From Undibacterium pigrum (GTDB taxonomy: Bacteria; Pseudomonadota; Gammaproteobacteria; Burkholderiales; Burkholderiaceae_D), in contig NZ_QJKB01000002.1 of the NCBI RefSeq assembly GCF_003201815.1, forward strand, positions 590,941-654,940: 64,000 bases of DNA, written 5' to 3'. Below, in pieces: positions 44,675 to 53,929 of this stretch (position 1 is its first letter; each line of letters begins with the position of its first letter). The position numbers were made by a program, and so were the translations under genes. The notes under the pieces were generated by a model. It worked only from the letters and a program-made list of their open reading frames with translations, was not told the DNA's origin and made no database searches.

Positions 44675-45142
44675 TTAGCCGCCACCGCCACCTACTTCAA
44701 CATCTACTTCAGGATCTGGCAGGTAGAAAAATTCAGAACTGACTATATCGCCTGCAGCATTTTTGAAATCGGCTGAAAATGAGATAGTAAAGCCCCAAAA
44801 TCCAATACTGTCCGCAGTCATTGTCATTGTTACGCCATCAACTGGGCATGCCGTTACGGATGTACCAACTACGTTGGGCTGACCATTGGGTTGCGCACCT
44901 TTACAAATGGCGATAAAAGCGCTGGCAGTAACCGTTACGGTGTCTTGTGGGTTGGTTGGTGTACCCGAAAAAGCAAAAGTAACTGTATCGCCAACGCAGA
45001 GAAAGCGATGGCTTGTTGTGGTACTTATAGGTGGAGGCGGCGAGAATTTTCCTGTTGCTGAAACTGTAGCCCGACTTTGTGGGTTGCCTTGATTAAAGTA
45101 GGTCGTGAAGATGTAATTTACTGGTGGGGCTGGATCACTCAT
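44675..45142 (-). CDS. 155-residue protein sharing the micro-peptide C-terminal tail
   Basis: The body is a predicted beta-sandwich (SHRFLCVGDTVTFAFSG; TVTVTASAFIAICKG; GFWGFTISFSADFKN) with three cysteines and a Pro-rich segment near residue 35. It ends FYLPDPEVDVEVGGGGG, the same PEVDVE-x-G(n) tail as the double-glycine peptides, but it has no GG leader and no signal peptide. The tail may therefore be a module with its own role (recognition, modification or attachment), not merely a cleaved core. It lies between micro-peptide 9 and the kinase, probably co-transcribed. No family recognised. Confidence 0.75.
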   Translation of the reverse strand: MSDPAPPVNYIFTTYFNQGNPQSRATVSATGKFSPPPPISTTTSHRFLCVGDTVTFAFSGTPTNPQDTVTVTASAFIAICKGAQPNGQPNVVGTSVTACPVDGVTMTMTADSIGFWGFTISFSADFKNAAGDIVSSEFFYLPDPEVDVEVGGGGG

Positions 45143-45175
45143 ATTTAAACTCTCAATTGATTAAACTAAACAAAT

Positions 45176-45195
45176 AAGCATGCATATTTATGCTT
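45176..45195 (-). terminator. Weak hairpin between kinase and tail protein
   Basis: On the minus strand AAGCAT/ATGCTT arms with an 8-nt loop precede ATTTGTTTAGTTT. It could partly end kinase transcription before the tail protein gene. Confidence 0.3.
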
Positions 45196-45270
45196 GCCGC
45201 CTCAATAATCATGTACTAAAGATTAAAGAACTCTAAAATCCGTAATTTGACCAGCAAAAATCGTTCCAGA

Positions 45271-47499
45271 TTAATATTTGGATTCGCTAACCGCTTTCGT
45301 ATACCGGGGGTCGCGCCTTAAGTTGAGCAAGTCCGGCTCAGTTTCTAAGGCTTTGATTGAATAGCCGTACTCAATCGCTTTGACTAATTCGACAATTGCA
45401 TCATTCCTCTGACCAAGTAGTTCGTTAGCTAAGCCTGAGCGAAAATGAACATTAGCGTCTTTGGGACCTAACTTAAGGGCACGTTGCAAATATTCACTTG
45501 CATTCTCTTTGTCACCGACACGCGCCGAATATAGGCCATATCGCGACAGTAATGCCATATCATTTGGCGATTTTTGTATTCGTGGAAGAAGCAATTCACG
45601 TGCTTTTTCGTAAGCTTTTTTTGCCTCGGTTTCACGACCAGGTATCCAAAGTAAGGTATCACCTAAATTAGCCCAACCTAGATATTTTGCTGGATTTCCT
45701 TTGTCCGGTGAAACTGCTAATTCAAAAGCTTCTGCGGCAGTGACAAAATCCTTTTTCTTAAATAGAGCATTTCCTAAATTAGAATATAAAAGAGCACTTG
45801 GTCGAATTAGCAATCCTTGTTGAAGAACTTGCATTCCTTCATCATCACGGTTTTGTTTTACCAGTGCATTGTTTAGATTTGCATAAGCAAATACAGAGTC
45901 AGGTTGTATTTTTATGCTTAGTCTAAAGAATTGTTCAGCTTCTGCAAATTTACCTTGCTCAAAATAGTCAACACCTATTTCTTCAGCGAACAGCCTCTCT
46001 TGTGGAAATTTTTCGAGCCCTATGGACGCGTATTTGATCGCATCGCCAAAACGCTTCATTTTTCTGAGTACATTGACTCGGCCATAAATTGCAAAAATAT
46101 TATCTGGGTCAAACGACAATGCTTTTTCGTAAGTATTTAGTGCCAATTCGTTTTTCCCCGCCTGTGTTTGCACACGAGCAATTGCGATATGGCTTAGTGC
46201 CAATTTATCATTTAGCTTTAGAGCTTGTTGGGCACTAGCTTCAGCTTTTTGTAACAAAACTTCGTCTTGTCTGTCACTGTCGTAACGATATGTGTAAATA
46301 ATGGATAGACCTGCTACAGCTCCCGCATGTTCGGGATTCCGTTTCAATATTGCTTCAAAATTCGTTTCTGCCAAATCAAGACTACTAGGTCTGTCAAATT
46401 GTTTTAGAGCCTCCAACCCTTGCTTCATAGCCAATGATTCCGAAAACGGTTTCAACGACATCTTACCCAGTTCAAGGTAAGGCACAGCCTGCCAGGTACC
46501 GTAACCCAGTACGATTAAAACAGCCGAGATCAATATGGCGCGTGTGGGTGTGCTGAGTTTTTTCCAGCCTTTGCTTGAGTCTGTTGATTTGCTGGTCGTC
46601 ACCACCGTTTTGACGGCCATCACACTAACCAAAGGCCGCAGTTCCTCATTCACTTCCTGCATACCTCCCAAACGCTTTTCAACCTGCTTCGCTGTCATCG
46701 CCAGCACCAGCTTGATCAGTTCTGGCTTGCATCCTGCCGGGAATTCCCAGGTGTCTGAATTCGATTGCATCAGGGCTGCGGCCAGGGCAAGGCCGCTGGC
46801 GTTGGCGAAGGGGCGTTGGCCGGTCAGGGTTTCGTAGAGGATGATGCCGAGCGCATAGATGTCGCTCTGGACACTGGCCGGGTTGCCCATCATGCGTTCC
46901 GGTGCCATATAGGCTATCGTGCCTTGCGGGTCGAGCTGGCTCATGGATGTGGTGGCCTGAGCATCGGTTTGTGATGCCAGGCCGAAGTCGAGTATGCGCA
47001 CTTTGCCGTCGGGTTGCACCATCAGGTTCGATGGTTTCAGGTCGCCATGGATGAGGCCGCTGGCGTGGGCTTCCTGCATTGCTTCAGCGACCTGGCTGAT
47101 GATGTTGATGGCTTGTTGTTCTGGCAGCGGCTGCTGGGGATGTTGTTGCAGCAATTGCTTGAGGGTCAGGCCGGGCACCAGTTCCATGACGATGGACTGG
47201 CTATTGTCTTCTTCTTCAATCGCAAATATCTTGACGAAGGCGGGGTGTTTCAATGATGCAGTCAGGCGGGCTTCCTTGAGCAGGCTGGTAGTCTGGATTG
47301 TGCTTCCCGGGCCCTCTGTGCCCGCTATGGCTTTGAGCTGTTTGATGGCGACAGGGCGGCAGAGTTTGCTGTCCCAGGCTTCATGGACTTGCCCAAAGCC
47401 ACCTTCACCCAGACGTTTTTTGAATTCGTAATGTCTGAGGCTGACGCTTTCTTCATTCAAATCAGTAATGCCGCTGCTAGCCAGATTGGTATTTTGCAT
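45271..47499 (-). CDS. Transmembrane Ser/Thr protein kinase with C-terminal TPR domain
   Basis: 742 residues. Hanks-type kinase domain ~24-290: glycine loop GEGGFGQV (31-38), VAIK Lys53, catalytic loop HGDLKPSN (151-158; the HRD Arg is Gly, so a non-RD kinase), DFG at 171-173 and APE at 199-201. All catalytic residues are present. One membrane helix (~321-343) follows, then ~400 residues of TPR repeats (e.g. NPEHAGAVAGLSIIYTYRY, LSFDPDNIFAIYGRVNVL) expected in the periplasm. It may sense an envelope ligand and phosphorylate cytosolic targets; the FHA-like activator at 37068 is a natural candidate. Upstream of, and in line with, the tail protein and micro-peptide 9. Confidence 0.87.
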   Translation of the reverse strand: MQNTNLASSGITDLNEESVSLRHYEFKKRLGEGGFGQVHEAWDSKLCRPVAIKQLKAIAGTEGPGSTIQTTSLLKEARLTASLKHPAFVKIFAIEEEDNSQSIVMELVPGLTLKQLLQQHPQQPLPEQQAINIISQVAEAMQEAHASGLIHGDLKPSNLMVQPDGKVRILDFGLASQTDAQATTSMSQLDPQGTIAYMAPERMMGNPASVQSDIYALGIILYETLTGQRPFANASGLALAAALMQSNSDTWEFPAGCKPELIKLVLAMTAKQVEKRLGGMQEVNEELRPLVSVMAVKTVVTTSKSTDSSKGWKKLSTPTRAILISAVLIVLGYGTWQAVPYLELGKMSLKPFSESLAMKQGLEALKQFDRPSSLDLAETNFEAILKRNPEHAGAVAGLSIIYTYRYDSDRQDEVLLQKAEASAQQALKLNDKLALSHIAIARVQTQAGKNELALNTYEKALSFDPDNIFAIYGRVNVLRKMKRFGDAIKYASIGLEKFPQERLFAEEIGVDYFEQGKFAEAEQFFRLSIKIQPDSVFAYANLNNALVKQNRDDEGMQVLQQGLLIRPSALLYSNLGNALFKKKDFVTAAEAFELAVSPDKGNPAKYLGWANLGDTLLWIPGRETEAKKAYEKARELLLPRIQKSPNDMALLSRYGLYSARVGDKENASEYLQRALKLGPKDANVHFRSGLANELLGQRNDAIVELVKAIEYGYSIKALETEPDLLNLRRDPRYTKAVSESKY

Positions 47500-47744
47500 T
47501 TGTTTCTTGCATGGTTATTATTTTTGATGCCGCACTTACTACCTGCAGCTATCTATCCACGCGAGATAGCTGCCAGTCGTAACAAGATGTAACGGCAATA
47601 ATACAGCGAACTTTATTACAAAACTATGTACTCAGAGTGACAAGTAGGCCTATTTTATATGTAAATGACATGTTAATTGACAGTAATTTACATGTAAAAA
47701 GCTGCTACGTCCAAATGGGCGTGAGAGCGGGAAGATGAAGGCTT

Positions 47745-48332
47745 TTAGTCAGGTTTGATGATGCTGACTTGTCCTTTTAGCATTTCTATCAATTCGGCTT
47801 CAAAGCTGCTGGCGATTTTTTGCTTGAGGCTGATGCTGATGGTGGCCGACTCGGTATAGGCCAGCTCGGTGACGCTGGCGGCAAACTTGTCGCACAGGCG
47901 GCGTACATGGGATTCATCGGCATAGGCGCAGACTATATCCCATTCAAACATATATTCAACTTCTGTCAGTTCTGCGACCTTGAATGCGTCCGAGATGGCC
48001 TGGCCATAGGCGCGTGTCAGGCCGCCTGCACCGAGCTTGGTGCCACCCCAGTAGCGCACGACCACGGCCAGCACATTGGTCACATCCTTGTGTACCAGCA
48101 CGTTGTACATGGGTTTGGCGGCGGTGCCGGACGGTTCGCCATCATCATCCAGGCCAGAGTCGCCAGTGCAGATCAGCGCCCAGCAGACATGGACGGCATC
48201 CGGGTGCTGTGCCCGTATCTGTGCCAGTTGCTGGCGTGCTTCGGCGCGGCTGTTGAGCGGGTATAGCTGGCCCAGGAAACGGCTTTTCTTGATTTCTATT
48301 TCGGCAAAAGCAGGGGCAGCGAGCTGGAACAT
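47745..48332 (-). CDS. yigZ: YigZ/IMPACT family protein
   Basis: 195 residues. N-terminal UPF0029/IMPACT domain with EIEIKKSRFLGQLYP, the conserved DDGEPSGTAAKPMYNVL loop and VVVRYWGGTKLGAGGLTRAYG; C-terminal DUF1949-type domain follows. Conserved cytosolic protein linked in other bacteria to translation or proteolysis control; the precise role is unsettled. Single gene. Confidence 0.9.
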   Translation of the reverse strand: MFQLAAPAFAEIEIKKSRFLGQLYPLNSRAEARQQLAQIRAQHPDAVHVCWALICTGDSGLDDDGEPSGTAAKPMYNVLVHKDVTNVLAVVVRYWGGTKLGAGGLTRAYGQAISDAFKVAELTEVEYMFEWDIVCAYADESHVRRLCDKFAASVTELAYTESATISISLKQKIASSFEAELIEMLKGQVSIIKPD

Positions 48333-48500
48333 AAGGTACTGGATTGAGCAAAGTCGCTATTTTGGCGGCTAATTGGGCCGGGGTATACATAAACTGTATC
48401 GTCAATATGTGGCGCATGGCCCTGATGTCTGATGTATATCAAGCATGCGGTTCTGCAAGCGCCTTATCTTTTAGCTTTGGCAACCCCACGGAGCAAGCAC

Positions 48501-49301
48501 ATGTCTTCCACAACAGATACCGCCTTGATGCAGGCAGCCAGCCGCGCCTTGCGTCTGATGGATCTGACCAGCCTGAACGAGGATGACACCAGGGAGAAGA
48601 TCACGGCCTTGTGCAATGCCGCCAGTAGTGCCCAGGGGCAGGTGGCGGCGGTGTGTATTTATCCGCGCTTTATCCCGCATGCAAAAAAGATGTTAATTGA
48701 ATTTGGCACACCCAATATCAGGGTGGCAACCGTGGTCAATTTCCCGCACGGTGAGGCAGATGTGGCGATAGCCGTGGCTGAAACCCGTGCTGCGCTGGCC
48801 TATGGTGCCGACGAGGTGGACCTGGTGTTCCCCTATGTCGCACTGATGGCGGGAGACACCAGCACTGGGGCAGAAATGGTCAGGGCCTGCAAAACAGCCT
48901 GCGGTGACAAGCTGTTGAAGGTGATCATAGAAAGCGGTGAACTGAAGACCGCAGCCCTGATACGCACAGCCAGCCTGATTGCCATCGGGGCCGGGGCAGA
49001 CTTTATCAAGACCTCGACAGGCAAGGTAGCCGTGAATGCCACGCTGGCAGCAGCGGAGGTCATGTTGACGGTGATAAAGGAAACCGGAGGCTATTGCGGT
49101 TTCAAGGCGGCTGGCGGGGTAAAAACGGTGGAAGAGGCTGCTGCCTATCTGGCGCTGGCGGATGGATTGCTGGGCAGTGACTGGCTCACGCCAGAACACT
49201 TTCGCTTTGGTGCCTCCAGCCTGTTGAGCAATTTGCAGGCTTGCCTTGGTGATGCTCATCAACACAATAAACAGAATCAGCAGATAGCGGCGGGATATTG
49301 A
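48501..49301 (+). CDS. deoC: Deoxyribose-phosphate aldolase
   Basis: 266 residues, close to E. coli DeoC in length and sequence pattern. [41 protein letters not shown] and the Schiff-base Lys170 in [16 protein letters not shown] are all seen. It splits 2-deoxyribose-5-phosphate into glyceraldehyde-3-phosphate and acetaldehyde. ATG 48501 has GGAG 7 bp upstream; the longer frame is unsupported. First gene of deoC-deoA-deoD; deoA starts 1 bp after its stop. Confidence 0.94.
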   Translation: MSSTTDTALMQAASRALRLMDLTSLNEDDTREKITALCNAASSAQGQVAAVCIYPRFIPHAKKMLIEFGTPNIRVATVVNFPHGEADVAIAVAETRAALAYGADEVDLVFPYVALMAGDTSTGAEMVRACKTACGDKLLKVIIESGELKTAALIRTASLIAIGAGADFIKTSTGKVAVNATLAAAEVMLTVIKETGGYCGFKAAGGVKTVEEAAAYLALADGLLGSDWLTPEHFRFGASSLLSNLQACLGDAHQHNKQNQQIAAGY

Positions 49302-49302
49302 G

Positions 49303-50658
49303 ATGCTGCTGGCACAAGAACTGATACGCAAGAAGCGTGCAGGCCAGGCGCTGGATCAGCAAGAGATCGCAGCCCTGGTCAGCGGCATGGTGGATGGCAG
49401 TATCACAGACGCGCAACTGGGGGCGTTTTGCATGGCAACCTGCTTCCAGGGCATGACAGCGGCAGAGGGCGCTGCTTTGACGCTGGCCATGCGCGATTCT
49501 GGCAAAGTCTTGTGCTGGGATGAGATGGATTTACTTGGCCCAGTAGTAGACAAGCATTCTACTGGCGGCGTTGGTGATCTGGTATCCCTGGTGCTGGCAC
49601 CCATGGTGGCGGCTTGCGGTGGCATAGTGCCCATGATAAGCGGGCGCGGCCTGGGTCATACGGGTGGGACACAGGACAAGCTGGAAGCCATACCCGGTTA
49701 TTGTACGACGCCTGATCTGGCGCATTTTCGTCGCGTGGTAAAAGAGTGCGGCATGGCCATCATAGGCCAGACTGCTGATCTGGCACCGGCTGACAAGCGT
49801 TTGTATGCGATACGCGATGTAACGGCGACAGTAGATAGTCTGCCTTTGATTACCGCATCCATCCTGTCCAAGAAATTTGCAGCAGGGCTGGACGCACTGG
49901 TCATGGATATCAAATGCGGCAATGGCGCGCAGACCCCGGAACTGGCGCAGGCACAGGCTTTGGCAAAGAATCTCATAGACACGGCCAATGCAGCGGGCCT
50001 GGCATGTTCTGCCCTGATGACCGATATGAGCCAGCCACTGGCACCCAGCGTTGGCAATGCTCTTGAAATACATGAAGCATTGCGCTACCTGCGCACGGAT
50101 AGCTGCCCGCAGCGCCTGCACCGGACGGTACTGGCACTGGGAGCAGAGATGTTATTGCTGGCTGGCCTGGCAAACAATCCACTGCAAGCGCAGGTGTACC
50201 TGCTGGATGCCCTGCATAGTGGCAAGGCGGCGCTGGTGTTTGAGAAGTCTTGCGCAGCCCTTGGTGGCCCGGCAGATTTGCTGGATAAATTTGATCATTA
50301 CCTGCCACGCGCCAGCTTGCGACAGGCCGTCTTTGCTCCTGCCGGTGTATACCTCAGCAAGATGGATACCCGGGCCTTAGGTTTGCTGGGCTTGCAACTG
50401 AGTAGCGGCCACAGAGGCAAGCCGGATGCCAGCACAGGCCTCAGCCAACTGGCAGAGCTGGGCCAGTTCATGGACAGCGATACTCCACTGGCCATCATCC
50501 ATGCTAACGACGCTGATAGTCTGGCACTGGCCAGTAAAAACCTGCTGGCAGCATGCACATTTACCGAAACAGCCACGCCACGACCACCGCAATTATTGCA
50601 GAACATGCGCGGCAGTTTGCACCTGCCTGCATCAGCCTTTTCTATAGAAACAGTATGA
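49303..50658 (+). CDS. deoA: Thymidine phosphorylase
   Basis: 451 residues. [17 protein letters not shown] (phosphate site), [20 protein letters not shown] and [20 protein letters not shown] are the DeoA/pyrimidine nucleoside phosphorylase signature. It converts thymidine and phosphate into thymine and deoxyribose-1-phosphate. Its stop overlaps the deoD start (ATGA), giving translational coupling. Confidence 0.94.
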   Translation: MLLAQELIRKKRAGQALDQQEIAALVSGMVDGSITDAQLGAFCMATCFQGMTAAEGAALTLAMRDSGKVLCWDEMDLLGPVVDKHSTGGVGDLVSLVLAPMVAACGGIVPMISGRGLGHTGGTQDKLEAIPGYCTTPDLAHFRRVVKECGMAIIGQTADLAPADKRLYAIRDVTATVDSLPLITASILSKKFAAGLDALVMDIKCGNGAQTPELAQAQALAKNLIDTANAAGLACSALMTDMSQPLAPSVGNALEIHEALRYLRTDSCPQRLHRTVLALGAEMLLLAGLANNPLQAQVYLLDALHSGKAALVFEKSCAALGGPADLLDKFDHYLPRASLRQAVFAPAGVYLSKMDTRALGLLGLQLSSGHRGKPDASTGLSQLAELGQFMDSDTPLAIIHANDADSLALASKNLLAACTFTETATPRPPQLLQNMRGSLHLPASAFSIETV

Positions 50659-51368
50659 CTACTCCCCACATCAATGCCGCGCCAGGTGATTTTGCCGACA
50701 TCGTCCTCATGCCCGGTGACCCCTTGCGGGCCAAGATGATTGCCGACCACTGGCTCAGTGATGCCTTATTGGTCAATACCGTGCGCAATATGCTGGGCTA
50801 TACCGGCTGGTATCGCGACCAGAAAATCTCTGTGCTGGCTCATGGCATGGGCATACCTTCGATCAGCATTTATGCGACTGAATTGATATGCAATTACGGT
50901 GTGAAAAAACTTATCAGGCTGGGGTCCTGCGGCGCTGTGCGCGGCGACATGCAACTGGGGGATGTACTCATCGCCATGGGCGCAAGCACCGATAGCAAGG
51001 TCAACCGCATGCGTTTCATGGACCATGATTTTGCGGCGATTGCCGACTATCCCCTGCTGGCCAGGGCCGTGGAAACAGCCGCATATCTGCACAAGCCTGT
51101 CAGGGTGGGGAATGTGTTTTCCAGTGACTTGTTTTACAGCGTACAGCCACAGCTCTTCGATCTCATGGAAAAAATGCAGATACTGGCCGTGGAAATGGAA
51201 CTGGCAGGCCTGTATTCAGTCGCTGCTGGACATGGCGTGCAAGCCCTGGGTTTGCTGACAGTGGCAGATAAGCTGCGCACAGGCGCAAGCATGACGTCAG
51301 AACAAAGGCAAAACAGCTTTAGCGATATGGTGGAAATTGCGCTGGAAAGCTGTTGTAATCAGAGCTGA
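50655..51368 (+). CDS. deoD: Purine-nucleoside phosphorylase (DeoD type)
   Basis: 237 residues, the hexameric DeoD length. [25 protein letters not shown] opens the enzyme in two parts ([15 protein letters not shown]), followed by [20 protein letters not shown] and the acid in [11 protein letters not shown]. It phosphorolyses purine (deoxy)nucleosides to base and (deoxy)ribose-1-phosphate. The start overlaps the deoA stop by 4 bp; a longer in-frame start at 50553 would lie inside deoA and is rejected. No deoB mutase is in this cluster. Confidence 0.94.
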   Translation: MTTPHINAAPGDFADIVLMPGDPLRAKMIADHWLSDALLVNTVRNMLGYTGWYRDQKISVLAHGMGIPSISIYATELICNYGVKKLIRLGSCGAVRGDMQLGDVLIAMGASTDSKVNRMRFMDHDFAAIADYPLLARAVETAAYLHKPVRVGNVFSSDLFYSVQPQLFDLMEKMQILAVEMELAGLYSVAAGHGVQALGLLTVADKLRTGASMTSEQRQNSFSDMVEIALESCCNQS

Positions 51369-51380
51369 AACAAATGGGTT

Positions 51381-51794
51381 TTACTGGATAACGAAGTTTT
51401 CAAAGAACACGTCTGTGACACCGTCGCGCTCTTTCAGGTCCAGCGTCTTGTTGACGCCATTCTTGATTTCTTCCATTAACTGATGCTTGCCATCCAGGCT
51501 CTGCAATTGGTCGCCATCCTTGCTGCTGAGTAGCAGGATCAGGGTATGCCTGACCTTGGGCATGAACATCTTTATCTTGTCGTTGACTTCTGCATTGGCA
51601 ATTTGCAAGGCCATGCTGAGTTGCAGATAGCGCTCTGTGCTGGAAAGGTTGACTACAAAAGCTTCCAGTTTGGCTGTCGCTGCGCCTGCGCTGGCAGAGG
51701 AACTGGCTTCTTTGGAATTAGCCAGCACCAGACCGGATTGCAGACTCAGGGCCAGGCAAAGCAGGATAGGAGATAAATGTTTTTTCAGCATCAT
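51381..51794 (-). CDS. FliL-like exported protein
   Basis: 137 residues. Signal peptide or anchor (LSPILLCLALSLQSGLVLA), then a FliL-like domain: FVVNLSSTERYLQLSMALQIAN, FMPKVRHTLILLLSSKDGDQL and VTDVFFENFVIQ at the C-terminus. Flagellar FliL has this fold and length, but no flagellar genes are nearby, so it is a stand-alone FliL-like periplasmic protein of uncertain role. Two adjacent ATG codons could start it. Confidence 0.78.
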   Translation of the reverse strand: MMLKKHLSPILLCLALSLQSGLVLANSKEASSSASAGAATAKLEAFVVNLSSTERYLQLSMALQIANAEVNDKIKMFMPKVRHTLILLLSSKDGDQLQSLDGKHQLMEEIKNGVNKTLDLKERDGVTDVFFENFVIQ

Positions 51795-51900
51795 ATTTTG
51801 TCTTTGCTCATGTTTGCTCAAGAAAAACCTATATTTTTCAGTAGCTTACCGCATTGCAACAAAACACACTGTTAAACAAACTAAACCAACTAAACCAATA

Positions 51901-51970
51901 TGCCCAGTATGTTGTATTTTGCATATGCCTGTCGACCTATAACAGGCATATGCAATACTCATACCGGGCA
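51901..51970. repeat. Long imperfect inverted repeat downstream of ettA
   Basis: Left arm TGCCC-GTATG-GTATT-GCATATGCCTGT and right arm ACAGGCATATGC-AATAC-CATAC-GGGCA pair over about 29 positions with three small bulges or mismatches and a 9-nt loop. The inner 12-bp arms are perfect. It could end transcription from ettA (minus), although no clear T run follows; the length suggests a mobile or regulatory palindrome. Confidence 0.6.
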
Positions 51971-51994
51971 GGCGGGGGTATTTACTTTGCCAAA

Positions 51995-53662
51995 TTACAC
52001 AGTCAAAGGCTTGTAACGGATACGTTTTGGTTTGGCACCTTCTTCACCCAGACGTTTTTTCTTGTCGGCTTCATATTCCTGATAGTTGCCATCAAAGAAG
52101 CTGACTTGGGAGTTGCCTTCGAACGCTAGGATATGGGTGGCGATACGATCGAGGAACCAGCGGTCATGGGAAATAACCATGACGCTGCCGGCAAATTCCA
52201 GCAAGGCATCTTCCAGCGCACGCAGGGTTTCCACGTCCAGATCATTTGAGGGTTCATCCAGCAGCAAGACATTGCCGCCTTGAAGCAGGGTTTTCGCCAG
52301 ATGCAAACGGCCACGCTCACCACCAGACAGGTTGCCGACGATCTTTTGCTGGTCACCGCCCTTGAAGTTGAAGCGTCCCAGATAAGCGCGGGATGGCATT
52401 TCAAAACGGCCTACCGTCAGGATGTCGGCACCGTTTGCCACGTCTTCAAACACGGTCTTGGTATTGCCAAGGTCTTCACGTGACTGGTCAACCAGTGAGA
52501 TTTTTGCTGTCTGGCCCAGTACAACTTCACCACTGTCCGGTGTTTCCAGGCCCTTGATCATCTTGAACAAAGTCGATTTACCAGCACCGTTAGGGCCGAT
52601 GATACCGACGATGGCACCAGGAGGAATCTTGAAGCTCAGGTTGTCAATCAGCAGGCGGTCACCAAAGGCTTTGCTGACGTTCTTGAATTCGATGACTTCA
52701 TTACCCAGGCGCTCGGCCACAGGGATAAAAATCTCCTGGGTTTCATTACGCTTCTGGTATTCATGCTCGCTCATTTCATTGAAACGGGCCAGACGCGCCT
52801 TGCTCTTGGCCTGACGCGCTTTCGGATTCTGGCGTGACCATTCCAGTTCTTTTTGCAGCGCTTTCTGGCGCGCAGATTCTGTCGCTTCTTCTTGCTTCAG
52901 GCGTGCTTGTTTCTGGTCCAGCCATGAAGAGTAATTGCCTTTCCAAGGGATACCATGGCCACGATCCAGTTCCAAAATCCACTCAGCCGCATTGTCGAGG
53001 AAGTAGCGGTCATGGGTAATCGCCACGACTGTGCCAGGGAAGCGCAACAGGAATTGCTCCAGCCAGTCGACCGATTCAGCATCCAGATGGTTGGTCGGTT
53101 CGTCAAGCAAGAGCATATCTGGTTTGGACAGCAACAACTTGCACAGGGCGACACGGCGTTTTTCACCACCGGACAAGACGCCTATCTTGGCATCCCATGG
53201 CGGCAGGCGCAGCGCATCGGCAGCCATTTCCAGTTGCAGTTCTACATTGTCGCCTGCGGAAGTAGAAATAATCGCTTCCAGACGCGCCTGCTCATTGGCC
53301 AGGGCATCAAAGTCAGCATTTTCTTCAGCATAGGCTGCATACACTTCTTCAAGTTTTGCCTTGGCTTCAAACACTTCACCCAAGGCAGATTCAACGGCCT
53401 GGCGCACGGTTTGTTCCGGGTCAAGTTGCGGTTCTTGCGGCAGGTAACCAATGTTCAGGTTAGGCATGGGCACGGCTTCGCCCTGTATGTCTTTGTCTAT
53501 GCCTGCCATGATTTTGAGCAGGGAAGACTTGCCTGAACCATTCAGACCCAGCACGCCTATCTTGGCGCCAGGGAAGAAGGACAGGGAAATATCTTTCAGA
53601 ATTTGACGCTTTGGCGGGACGATTTTGCCGACGCGATTCATGGTGTAGACGTAATTGGCCAT
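51995..53662 (-). CDS. ettA: Energy-dependent translational throttle protein EttA (ABC-F)
   Basis: 555 residues with two ABC cassettes and no membrane segments, the ABC-F layout. Cassette 1: GLNGSGKSSLLK and LSGGEKRRVALCKLLL with LLLDEPTNHLD. A charged linker (SARQKALQKELEWSRQNPK) follows. Cassette 2: GPNGAGKSTLFK, LSGGERGRLHLAKTLL and LLLDEPSNDLD. The start ANYVYTMNRVGKIVPPKR is specific to EttA. It binds the ribosomal E-site and gates elongation according to ATP/ADP. Confidence 0.95.
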   Translation of the reverse strand: MANYVYTMNRVGKIVPPKRQILKDISLSFFPGAKIGVLGLNGSGKSSLLKIMAGIDKDIQGEAVPMPNLNIGYLPQEPQLDPEQTVRQAVESALGEVFEAKAKLEEVYAAYAEENADFDALANEQARLEAIISTSAGDNVELQLEMAADALRLPPWDAKIGVLSGGEKRRVALCKLLLSKPDMLLLDEPTNHLDAESVDWLEQFLLRFPGTVVAITHDRYFLDNAAEWILELDRGHGIPWKGNYSSWLDQKQARLKQEEATESARQKALQKELEWSRQNPKARQAKSKARLARFNEMSEHEYQKRNETQEIFIPVAERLGNEVIEFKNVSKAFGDRLLIDNLSFKIPPGAIVGIIGPNGAGKSTLFKMIKGLETPDSGEVVLGQTAKISLVDQSREDLGNTKTVFEDVANGADILTVGRFEMPSRAYLGRFNFKGGDQQKIVGNLSGGERGRLHLAKTLLQGGNVLLLDEPSNDLDVETLRALEDALLEFAGSVMVISHDRWFLDRIATHILAFEGNSQVSFFDGNYQEYEADKKKRLGEEGAKPKRIRYKPLTV

Positions 53663-53848
53663 TTTTCTTGATTTTTCATAGGGAATAAGAATGCCTGCAA
53701 GGATACCTCAAGCAGGCGTCTGCCGTCATATTTTGCCTGATTTTATATCTGCGCAGCATAGCTATGCTTGTCCCCCGGTTTGTTCTTGTACTGTCCGTGC
53801 AAGCTGGAATGGCATGCAGAAATCAGATTTTGTGCCCCGCAACAAGAG

Positions 53849-53862
53849 TTGAGCTAGCTCAA
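53849..53862 (+). promoter_or_regulatory. FNR/CRP-type palindrome upstream of ompW
   Basis: TTGAG-CTAG-CTCAA is a perfect 14-bp palindrome in the FNR form TTGAT-N4-ATCAA (one change per half site). A possible -10 element TACACT lies at 53885-53890; a start near 53897 puts the palindrome centre at about -41.5, the class II activator position. OmpW is known in enterobacteria as an FNR target. Confidence 0.55.
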
Positions 53863-53929
53863 GTCCCTGTCGCTAGTGTGGATTTACACTTTCTTCATCC
53901 CTGTTGACTGTTAAGAAAAGGAAATAAAA

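Noticed and set aside
51381..51794. Flagellar fliL
   Set aside because: No flagellar genes nearby and a cleavable-looking signal; only FliL-like fold is claimed.
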